The position numbers were made by a program, and so were the translations under genes. DNA of 64,000 bases from Terriglobia bacterium (lineage in GTDB: Bacteria > Acidobacteriota > Terriglobia > Bryobacterales > UBA6623), in contig VXMF01000056.1 of the NCBI GenBank assembly GCA_009841225.1, forward strand, positions 1 to 64,000, in the 5' to 3' direction. Positions within the stretch are counted from its first letter, which is position 1. Each line of letters starts with the position of its first letter. Of this stretch, positions 9,133 to 16,640 are shown in pieces. The notes under the pieces were generated by a model. That model saw only the letters and a list, made by a program, of their open reading frames with translations. It did not search any database and had not been told where the DNA came from.

Positions 9133-10406
9133 GCCAGTCTGACCTCCGCAGTGATCGGCGGGCGCCGATTGCCGGGCTTGGCCAGCAACAGCTGGACGTT
9201 GCCGATCAAGCGCTCCTCGAAGCCGGCCTCGCAATAGGACAGGTAGAATTCCCAGAGCCTGACGAATTCCTGGGAGTGCCCGAGCGCCCGGATCGCGGCC
9301 CGCCGGGCCCGGAAGTTCCCCCGCCAGCGTCTTAGCGTCTCCGGGTAGTGCGGGGCCAGATCCTCCAGGTGGATCATCCGCATGTCGGTGCCCGCGGCGA
9401 CCGCCCTGCCGATCGCCGCCATCGACAGCAGGCAACTGCCCGGGAACACGTAGCGCTGGATGAAGTCGGCCGACCGCCTGTACGACTCGTAGCGGTGTTC
9501 GGCCATCAGGATCGCCTGCAGCAGCATCAGCCCGTCGTCCGCCAGAAGCCTGCTGCACTTGGCGAAGTACCCCGGAAGGAACTCGTGGCCCACGGCCTCG
9601 ATCATCTCGACCGAAACGATCTTGTCGTAGCGTCCCGACAGGTCGCGGTAGTCCCGCAGGATGACCTCTACGCGGTCCGCGAGGCCTGCCTCGCGGACCC
9701 TCTGCGTGGCCACGAGAAATTGCTCTTTGGAAACGGTGGTCGTGGTGACCCGGCAGCCGTAACGCGTCGCCGCATGGATGGCCAGCGCACCCCAGCCGGT
9801 TCCGATCTCTAGCAAGTGGTCCGACGGGACGAGGTCCAGCTTTCGGCAGGCTAGGTCCACCTTGCGCAGCGAGGCGGATTCCAAGGACTCTCCCGGCGAC
9901 CCGAACACGGCGCACGAGTAACTCATCGTTTCGTCGAGGACCAGGCGGAAGAAGTCGTTGCCCAAGTCGTAGTGCGCCTCGATGTTCGCCAAGGCGCCGC
10001 GGCGCGTGTTCCGGCGGAGCGCGTGCAGGATTCTGGCGGCTTGCGAGGCGGCTCTGGCCCATCCCCGCTCCATCCCGTCGGTCAGGGCGATGTTGCGGGC
10101 GAAGATCCGGCAGAGCGCGGTCAAGTCATCGGCGGACCAGCGGCCGAGGATGTACGACTCGGCCGCTCCGAGCGTTCCGCCAAAGGCGACGTCGGTCCAG
10201 AACAGCGGGCAATGGACTGTGACATCGGCACGGACGTCGGCAGCGGTGCCATAGGAATCCGCCCCGTCCGAGCCGACGATCGTGAGCCCGCCGTGCTTGA
10301 GGTGGTGCAAACGGCGCCTGACAGCTCGCTCGGCAAGTGACTGGAGTCGGCCCCAGCGGACCGCGCGCCAGCTCATCCCCGTCATTGGAGCGATCCGCTC
10401 TCTCAC
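9129..10406 (-). CDS. cfa: Cyclopropane-fatty-acyl-phospholipid synthase family protein
   Basis: A 425-residue CFA synthase-type enzyme, full length for the family. It has an N-terminal lipid-binding region, then IEAHYDLGNDFFRLVLDETMSYS (around residue 145), the SAM site LLEIGTGWGALAIHAA (around 195) and the VSVEMIEAVGHEF element. It transfers a methyl or methylene group from S-adenosylmethionine to unsaturated acyl chains. The GTG at 10406 overlaps the DUF1365 stop; an in-frame ATG lies shortly downstream. Order and overlaps place it in the middle of the operon. Confidence 0.9.
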   Translation of the reverse strand: MRERIAPMTGMSWRAVRWGRLQSLAERAVRRRLHHLKHGGLTIVGSDGADSYGTAADVRADVTVHCPLFWTDVAFGGTLGAAESYILGRWSADDLTALCRIFARNIALTDGMERGWARAASQAARILHALRRNTRRGALANIEAHYDLGNDFFRLVLDETMSYSCAVFGSPGESLESASLRKVDLACRKLDLVPSDHLLEIGTGWGALAIHAATRYGCRVTTTTVSKEQFLVATQRVREAGLADRVEVILRDYRDLSGRYDKIVSVEMIEAVGHEFLPGYFAKCSRLLADDGLMLLQAILMAEHRYESYRRSADFIQRYVFPGSCLLSMAAIGRAVAAGTDMRMIHLEDLAPHYPETLRRWRGNFRARRAAIRALGHSQEFVRLWEFYLSYCEAGFEERLIGNVQLLLAKPGNRRPPITAEVRLA

Positions 10407-11179
10407 GGCAGTTCGGCCTCCAAGTGGGCGGCATGCTTGGGATGCGGATGGAACGGGCAGCGCTTGCCGAAGAGCCGCAAGGCCTGCCAGTAAATGCCCG
10501 CCACGACCCGCAGCGTCATGAACGGGTAGGACAGCAGGACCCTTGCCAGCGACCGGCCGCCGATTGGGATGCGCGTCATGCGAAGCGTCGCGTCGAACAC
10601 GGGCACGTCGTCCTCCGAGGACTGCATCTGAACGGCCAGCGCGTCCCCGGGGCCAGACAGCGTCCAGCGATAGTGCTGGTCCATGCCCATGAATGGGGAG
10701 ACATGGAAGCCCTTGGGGAAATTGAAGCGGGCGGGTGCGTCCTGAGGCTGGCCGGCATCAACGGCGAGCGTGTAGCAGTGGCGCTCGCCCCAGGGGGTGT
10801 TGTGCACCTCGGCGACGATGAACTCCACCCGTTGCCCAGCCTTGTCGAAGCAGTAGTAGAAGCTCACCGGGTTCATGACGTAGCCGAAATAGCGCAAGTG
10901 CGTCAGCAGCCGGATCGGCCCGGCGGGGCGCACCCCCGTGGCCCCGGCAACCTCGCGGCGGACGGATTCTTCCAATGGGACAGACGGGTCGCCGACGTGG
11001 TCCTCGCGGCGAAACCACGCGACTGCAAACCGCTTGGTCGACCAAAACCATCGCCCGGCGAACACCGTGTCCAGTTCGGAGAGGTCGAGACAGACCTGGA
11101 ACACGCGGTAGCGGAAGGAATGCTCCACGGGCGCGAACCGGCGGTGACTCACCCACCCCTCGTACAGGCAGCTGTTCAT
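10403..11179 (-). CDS. DUF1365 domain-containing protein
   Basis: A 258-residue soluble protein matching DUF1365: N-terminal YEGWVSHRRFAPVEHSFRYRV, central LRYFGYVMNPVSFYYCFD and VAEVHNTPWGERHCY, and a C-terminal FHVSPFMGM element. DUF1365 proteins lie next to flavin amine oxidase and CFA-like genes in many proteobacteria; the molecular function is unknown. The ATG at 11179 overlaps the upstream stop by 4 bp, which fixes the start, although the frame is open for 30 codons before it. Confidence 0.9.
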   Translation of the reverse strand: MNSCLYEGWVSHRRFAPVEHSFRYRVFQVCLDLSELDTVFAGRWFWSTKRFAVAWFRREDHVGDPSVPLEESVRREVAGATGVRPAGPIRLLTHLRYFGYVMNPVSFYYCFDKAGQRVEFIVAEVHNTPWGERHCYTLAVDAGQPQDAPARFNFPKGFHVSPFMGMDQHYRWTLSGPGDALAVQMQSSEDDVPVFDATLRMTRIPIGGRSLARVLLSYPFMTLRVVAGIYWQALRLFGKRCPFHPHPKHAAHLEAELP

Positions 11180-12426
11180 CGCACTGACCCCGGGTCGAGC
11201 GCGCGGCAGACAGCGACCGCGCTGCGGACCCCGTCCTCGTGGAATCCGTAGCCCCAGTAGGCGCCGCAAAATGACGTGCGGTTGGAGGAGATGACTTCAC
11301 GGTGGCGGGCCTGCGCCGCCGCACGGCCAGAGGTAAACACAGGGTGTTCATAGCGCATCCTGCGCAGGATCCGGCGCTCGTCGATTCCCGAGAAATCGTT
11401 GAGAGTGACGTTCAGCGGCGTGTCTTCGGACAGCCCTTGGAGGCGGTTCATGTTGTACGTCACGGTGGCGCGGGGAGCAGGCTCTCGACGGACTCGATAG
11501 TTCCAGCTGGCCCATGCCCGGAGAGAGCGGGGCAGGGGTGCGGGGTCGGTGTGCAGCACTGCGTCATTGCGCTGGTAGGGGAACGCGCTCAAGAGCGAGA
11601 CCTCGGTTGGGGAGGGATCCCGGAGGATCTGCAACGCTTGGTCGGCGTGGCAGGCAAGAATGACGTGGTCGAAGACGCCGGACCGACCGCGCCCGTCGAC
11701 CACCCGGGCACCGTCCTTGCCGCGCTCTACCGCGGCAACGGGAGTCCGGCAGGCGATGCTCCGGGCGAACGGCCGCGACACCGCCTGTACGTACCGGCAA
11801 GAGCCTCCGCGGATGACCCGCCAGACGGGACGCCCCTTCCAGCGGAGCATCCCGTGGTTTGCGAGGAACTCGACCACGAAGCGGATCGGGAATTCCCTGA
11901 ACGTGCCCGGTGGGACCGACCACAGGGCGGATCCCAGCGGGGAAAGGTACTCCTGCACGAAACCCGGGCCATAACCTCCGGCTGCCAGGAACGACTCGAC
12001 ACTGGTCTCGGTCGCTAGGCCGAGCGCGCGCGTCGGCGCCTCGATCTGGAAGCGCGCGATGTCTCCCAACATGCGCAGGAAGCGGGCGCGAAGCAAGTTC
12101 CGGCGCTGGGAGAACAGTCCGTTGAGCGACGATCCGTTGTACTCGATCCCGGAACGGTCTGAACGGACGCTGAAGCTCATCGACGTCGGCTGTGTCTCCA
12201 CGCCAAGCTCGCGCAGCAGCCCCGTGAACAGGGGATAGTTGGCCTCGTTGAAGACCACGAATCCGGTATCGACAGCGTATTCCGCGCCCCCTGCCTTGAC
12301 GCGAACGGTACGGGCATGACCTCCGACTTGCTCGGATGCCTCGAAGACTGTCAGCTCGTGCCGTCGGCAAAGATAGTAGGCGCTGGCGAGACCGGCGATC
12401 CCCGCTCCGACGATCGCGATCTTCAT
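11176..12426 (-). CDS. FAD-dependent amine oxidase-like oxidoreductase (fatty-acid modification)
   Basis: A 416-residue flavoprotein. The N-terminal dinucleotide-binding fold IAIVGAGIAGLASAYYL (G7-x-G9-x-x-G12) continues into FEASEQVGGHARTV, the amine-oxidase GG motif. The C-terminal SSNRTSFCGAYWGYGFHEDG is the usual FAD-contacting end of this subfamily. Its start (ATG 12426) overlaps the desaturase stop (ATGA). Relatives of this flavin oxidase work with CFA-like methyltransferases; in Rhodobacter a comparable pair (UfaD/UfaM) makes furan fatty acids. That role here is inferred from family and neighbourhood only. Confidence 0.87.
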   Translation of the reverse strand: MKIAIVGAGIAGLASAYYLCRRHELTVFEASEQVGGHARTVRVKAGGAEYAVDTGFVVFNEANYPLFTGLLRELGVETQPTSMSFSVRSDRSGIEYNGSSLNGLFSQRRNLLRARFLRMLGDIARFQIEAPTRALGLATETSVESFLAAGGYGPGFVQEYLSPLGSALWSVPPGTFREFPIRFVVEFLANHGMLRWKGRPVWRVIRGGSCRYVQAVSRPFARSIACRTPVAAVERGKDGARVVDGRGRSGVFDHVILACHADQALQILRDPSPTEVSLLSAFPYQRNDAVLHTDPAPLPRSLRAWASWNYRVRREPAPRATVTYNMNRLQGLSEDTPLNVTLNDFSGIDERRILRRMRYEHPVFTSGRAAAQARHREVISSNRTSFCGAYWGYGFHEDGVRSAVAVCRALDPGSVR

Positions 12427-13511
12427 CTCGAACCCCCTGCTGCCGGGGAGTCGACGCGATTGCGTGCGAGTGCGTGTTCGGGTACGGTTCGCAGGTTCCA
12501 GACGAGCCCCAGGCGCTGAAGGGACAGCAGGACGTAGTAGGTAATGTCCAGCTCCCACCAATAGAAGCCTTGCCGCGCCGCGCCGGGATAGTGGTGGTGG
12601 TTGTTGTGCCAGCCCTCCCCGAGCGTGAGCAGAGCCAGGAGCCAGTTGTTCCGGCTATCGTCGCCGGTCGCGAACCGGCGGTGCCCCCAGCCGTGGGCAA
12701 GGGAATTGATCGTGAATGTCGCGTGGTACAGGCAGACCGTCGAGGCGAAGAATCCCCAAGCGAGCATCTGCGGGCCGTTCGTGCCGAGTTGGGGCTGCCA
12801 GCGCTCGAGGATCCATCCCGCCAAGTAGACGAGAGCAGCGAACACCAGCGGAGGGACCCAGTCGAAGCGGTTCAGGAGTCGCAATTCGGGGAACCGCGCC
12901 CAGTCCCGGACGAAGCGCGAGCGAGTCAGGAATCCCTCGCCCGTCATGAACCATCCCGCATGGCTGCCGAGGAAGCCAGACAGGCTCGGCGAGTGCGGGT
13001 CGCCGGGGGCGTCGGAGTGGGAGTGATGCTGCGCATGGTGCGATGCCCACCACATCGGGTCGCGCTGCGCCGCGCAACCGCCGACGAATGCCATCAGCGC
13101 TTGGAACGCCCGCGACGTGCGAAAGGCCCGGTGCGAGAAATAGCGGTGGTAGAACCCGGTGATGGCGAACATGCGGACGAGGAACGAAGCGGCCGCGACA
13201 GCAAGCGCGACCGGGCTCCAACCGGTCCAGAAAACGCCCAGGGCGGCGATGTGCATGGCAAGGAACGGCAGGCACCGCAGCCAGTCCACGTCGTTAGACG
13301 ACCCTGCTGCCCTGTCTTCCGAGCGGCTGTCGAACCAGCGCCTCAGCCAAGGCGGGGTGCGCTCCCGGCGCTCGCGCTCGTCGAGCGGTGCCGCCGTGGC
13401 GATCGGAGCGGCGCAGGCTCGCGACCGCCGGCGGGCGGGCATCGAGGCAGGGCGCGTTGCGGGACGCGTAGTGCCGAGGCGTTTGGAGTTGCTGCAGGCG
13501 GCGGCTTTCAT
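12423..13511 (-). CDS. Membrane acyl-CoA/fatty-acid desaturase (delta-9 type)
   Basis: A 362-residue di-iron desaturase. The three histidine boxes are HRYFSH (residues 122-127), HHAQHH (158-163) and HNNHH (302-306). Hydrophobic segments flank them as in stearoyl-CoA desaturases. It introduces a cis double bond, providing the unsaturated substrate for the methyltransferases downstream. It is the first gene of the operon; the promoter and TGTATC-type repeats lie just upstream. The N-terminal 75 residues are Arg/Ala-rich and variable, so a later start is possible, though no better candidate stands out. Confidence 0.92.
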   Translation of the reverse strand: MKAAACSNSKRLGTTRPATRPASMPARRRSRACAAPIATAAPLDERERRERTPPWLRRWFDSRSEDRAAGSSNDVDWLRCLPFLAMHIAALGVFWTGWSPVALAVAAASFLVRMFAITGFYHRYFSHRAFRTSRAFQALMAFVGGCAAQRDPMWWASHHAQHHSHSDAPGDPHSPSLSGFLGSHAGWFMTGEGFLTRSRFVRDWARFPELRLLNRFDWVPPLVFAALVYLAGWILERWQPQLGTNGPQMLAWGFFASTVCLYHATFTINSLAHGWGHRRFATGDDSRNNWLLALLTLGEGWHNNHHHYPGAARQGFYWWELDITYYVLLSLQRLGLVWNLRTVPEHALARNRVDSPAAGGSR

Positions 13512-13524
13512 GCTTATTCAATAC

Positions 13525-13565
13525 TGATACAATAACTATACAAAAATTATGCATCGGATGTATCA
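13525..13565 (-). promoter_or_regulatory. Candidate LitR/CarH-type operator and promoter of the lipid operon
   Basis: An AT-rich island 14-54 bp before the desaturase start. On the plus strand TGATACAA (13525-13532) and CTATACAA (13536-13543) are tandem, and TGTATCA (13559-13565) is the inverted copy, so three TGTATC/TGTATA-like half sites cluster here. On the minus strand a TTGATA hexamer at the distal end could serve as a -35, with TTGTAT/TATAGT as a -10 region, so a repressor bound here would block the polymerase. Operon membership of the LitR-like gene makes it the obvious ligand. Binding is an inference. Confidence 0.5.
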
Positions 13566-13928
13566 ACGCCAGCGGAAAAATGTCAGGCCGCTGGAATCTG
13601 GCGCTGGGAAGGCGAGCGAGAGTCTCATTGATGCCGACAGGCAGTCCGCATTCCGGCTCATCCGCGGTTTGGTCGATCCCCGGGGGATCGGATGCAGACC
13701 CAGGATGGGGGCCAATTCGATAGATGGCCCCGGGGGTCTCCAGCAGGCCTAACGGTTACTGGAGGGTGAGCACTGTTTCGCCCGATCCCGGAGGGCGACT
13801 GCGCCTAGGATGGAGTGGCGATCGCGGACATCGCCAGAGCAGGGACCGACCGCGAGCAGCGAGCGATCAACCGATGTGAGAGCGAAGGCCGGTTTCATCC
13901 GCCTTGCTTGGGAAACGACAGCAGCAGC

Positions 13929-15533
13929 ATGGATTTCGAGTGGATCGCCATCGCATTGGGGGACGTCGCCTGGATCTCCGCGGCGTTCGTTCTTGGCCTG
14001 CTTGCGAGGATCGCCGGCCTGCCGCCCCTGGTAGGCTTCCTCGCCACGGGATTCGTGCTCAACCTGCTGGGTGTCGCTGGCGGGGAGATGCTCCAGAAGC
14101 TGTCGGACCTCGGCATCACGTTATTGCTGTTCACCATAGGCCTCAAGCTCAATCTTCAGACCCTTGTCCGGCCGCAGGTCTGGGCGGTCACCGGACTGCA
14201 CATGTCGGTTGTGGTCTTGGTTTTCGGCACCGCCATCTATGTACTCGCCCTTCTGGCCACACCGTTCTTCGATGGCTTGGACCTTTCCCGGTCCCTGCTG
14301 ATCGCGCTTGCGCTGAGCTTTTCCAGTACGGTGTTCGCGGCAAAAGTGCTTGAAGACAGAGGAGAGACGAACTCGCTGCACGGCCGCGTGGCCGTCGGGA
14401 TCCTCGTCGCTCAGGATCTAGTCGCCGTGGTGTTTCTCGCGCTCTCGGCGGGCTCGTGGCCGACTGCATGGGCGCCCGTGGTATTGCTGTTGATCCCACT
14501 GCGGCGAGTGCTGACCCGGGTTCTGGACATCGTGGGCCATGGCGAGCTCATAGCTCTCTACGGCTTCGTGCTTGCCCTTGGCGGGGCGGAGATTTTCGAG
14601 CTGGTCGGACTGAAGTCGGACATGGGCGCCCTCGTTCTGGGCGTTCTGGTTGCGGGTCACTCCAAGTCCGACGAAATGACGAAGGCCATGCTCGGCTTCA
14701 AGGACCTGTTCCTGATCGGCTTCTTTCTGATGATCGGACTGTCTGGACAGCTGACGTGGGACGCGGTTCTCGTCGGTGCGGCCCTCACGCCGCTCGTGTT
14801 CCTCAAGGCGGCTCTCTTCTTCGGCCTGATGATCGGCTTCAAGCTGCGGGCCCGGACCTCGTTGCTCGCCGGACTGAATCTGAACACCTTCAGCGAATTC
14901 GGGCTCATTGTCGCGGCCGTCGGTGTTGCAAACGACTGGATCGATGGACGCTGGCTGATCGTCATCGCGGTCGCGCTGGCGCTTTCGTGCGCGCTCTCGG
15001 CAGGGCTCAACATCTCCGTAGACCGGATCTACGCCCGGCACCGCTCGGCGTGGCAGCGCCTGCAGCGGTCGGCGCGCCTAGCCGATGACCGGCTGCTCGA
15101 TATGGGTGGGGTAGCGATCGCCATCATCGGCATGGGCCGTGTCGGGACGGGGGCGTATGACGAGCTGGTTCAACTGCACGGGCGGACCGTCGTCGGAGTA
15201 GATATCGATCCGGCCACCGTCCGGCACCACCTCTCGAAGGGCCGCAATGTCTTGCTCGGCGATCCCAGCGACGGCGATTTCTGGGATCGCGTTCACGCCG
15301 CCGACAACCTTGAACTGGTCATGGTGGCGCTGCCGAAGCTCGCCTCGAGCCTAGCGGTCCTCAACCAGCTCAAGGCCGCCTCCTCCGAGGTTCCGGTCGC
15401 CGCCACGGCACGGTTTAAGGATGAGGTTGAGTCGCTGCAGCGGGCCGGCGCGTCGGAGGTGTTCAACATCTACGCGGAGGCCGGCTCGGGATTCGCCACC
15501 CATGCGGCCGCACACCCTACTACCCGTCGATAG
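13929..15533 (+). CDS. KefB-type monovalent cation:proton antiporter with TrkA-N domain
   Basis: A 534-residue CPA2 transporter. Residues 1-370 hold about 11-12 membrane segments, including LLLFTIGLKLNLQTL and SFSSTVFAAKVLEDRGE, with the conserved VGILVAQDLVAVV segment carrying the QD residues of the family. From about residue 400 a Rossmann TrkA-N domain follows (IGMGRVGTGAYDEL, then VVGVDIDP), which senses NAD(H). It exports K+ or Na+ in exchange for protons. An upstream in-frame start at 13815 exists, but the region before the ATG at 13929 lacks membrane or family character. Confidence 0.88.
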   Translation: MDFEWIAIALGDVAWISAAFVLGLLARIAGLPPLVGFLATGFVLNLLGVAGGEMLQKLSDLGITLLLFTIGLKLNLQTLVRPQVWAVTGLHMSVVVLVFGTAIYVLALLATPFFDGLDLSRSLLIALALSFSSTVFAAKVLEDRGETNSLHGRVAVGILVAQDLVAVVFLALSAGSWPTAWAPVVLLLIPLRRVLTRVLDIVGHGELIALYGFVLALGGAEIFELVGLKSDMGALVLGVLVAGHSKSDEMTKAMLGFKDLFLIGFFLMIGLSGQLTWDAVLVGAALTPLVFLKAALFFGLMIGFKLRARTSLLAGLNLNTFSEFGLIVAAVGVANDWIDGRWLIVIAVALALSCALSAGLNISVDRIYARHRSAWQRLQRSARLADDRLLDMGGVAIAIIGMGRVGTGAYDELVQLHGRTVVGVDIDPATVRHHLSKGRNVLLGDPSDGDFWDRVHAADNLELVMVALPKLASSLAVLNQLKAASSEVPVAATARFKDEVESLQRAGASEVFNIYAEAGSGFATHAAAHPTTRR

Positions 15534-15638
15534 GCCAACGGGAGTGTTGGCGGATGTGCCCTGAAGGCGAGTGCGCAACGGCACAGGCGCGGAGCTCCCG
15601 ACGAGCGCTGTCGGTTGGTCGGGGAGGGGGCAAGCCGC

Positions 15639-16040
15639 TCAGCGGCAGAAGGCGAGATCAACCCGGAGTCCAGAGTGCATCCTATTGAGCGTCGATGCCC
15701 AGCTCGGACTCGACTCCAATCTCTGCAGATCTGCGGGGATTAGGTGTCCCATGGTCGGCAAGATTGGCGCCCTCGAGGCTTGCATGGCGCGGTCTGGAGT
15801 GAAGAACGCTAGCAGCGCAACCGCAGAGCCGACCTGAATCAAGGATCCAGCCCAGACGGATCCTTCAAGGGATCCTAAGCGCCCCACCCCTAGAACGCGG
15901 CCCGACAGCCCCAGCCCCTCCAGCAGGCCTTCCACACGCGCAAGTCGCCGATCCACGCCATCCAAGCGAGACGACAGTCGCATACCCAGCCCCAGCAGCA
16001 CTGCGCCCACGCTCAGGATGCCGATCAACTCGGCGGTCAC
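15639..16040 (-). CDS. Small membrane-anchored coiled-coil protein
   Basis: A 133-residue protein starting at a GTG. The N-terminus MTAELIGILSVGAVLLGLGMRL is a single membrane segment, followed by a short helix (about residues 23-47) with DGVDRRLARVEGLLEGLG. The same module (TM plus LARVEGLLEGLGLSGR) forms the 62-residue protein at 55986-56174, so this is a repeated gene family in this genome. The C-terminal half has another hydrophobic stretch and no relative in the window; it may be a run-on after loss of the original stop. Function is unknown. Confidence 0.55.
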   Translation of the reverse strand: MTAELIGILSVGAVLLGLGMRLSSRLDGVDRRLARVEGLLEGLGLSGRVLGVGRLGSLEGSVWAGSLIQVGSAVALLAFFTPDRAMQASRAPILPTMGHLIPADLQRLESSPSWASTLNRMHSGLRVDLAFCR

Positions 16041-16640
16041 GGCTGTGGTCTACCAGCTGCACTCGCCGCACTCAGGGCAGGGCAGGGCCTCGATGATCGA
16101 CGTTGCATCATGCACCGTTCTCCACTCGCTCGTAATTCGCCAAGCAGTAAGGCCGACCAAACGATCTTGTGGCTGGAGTCCGCTACAGTGCGCTGCATGA
16201 GGCCACCAGCGACGGCACCTGTATGCCGCAGTTCCGCATCGGATACCTCTTCGGTGGGCACAGCTCGGGCTGCGGGTGGGCGGTCTCGGGGTGTCTCGGG
16301 AAGCAGCCTTTAACGGATCGAAGTCGGCGGTTTCGATGGGACCCCATATAGATACTGTCAAATAGCGACTGGCCAGAGCGAGACTTCGGTACCGCGGGTG
16401 GGAGCTACGATGTGCCGCCAAGTCCCGAACGGTAGTGAGTTCGGTGATGGAGCTCGCGCGGGGTCTCGAGTTCTCTTAAGCACAAGATACTGGAGGAATC
16501 CGAAACGCAAACCCCGCACCCGTGATGAGACTTCATGTCAGCTCAGCGGGAAATTGAGACCGAGTCGTGCACTCCACGCAACCGGGCGCATTGACGATTC
16601 GTCCAAGCATTCGCTAGGCTCGTTCGGGGCGCTTTGAGAC
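16041..16640. other. Intergenic, no gene seen
   Basis: About 600 bp. Short frames occur on both strands but none has convincing composition or homologous features. It separates the small membrane protein (minus) from the haem protein gene (plus) and should contain promoters for both. Confidence 0.4.

Noticed and set aside
13549..13752. 67-codon plus-strand frame starting in the operator region
   Set aside because: No ribosome-binding site, no relative, and it overlaps the regulatory island; chance is likelier.
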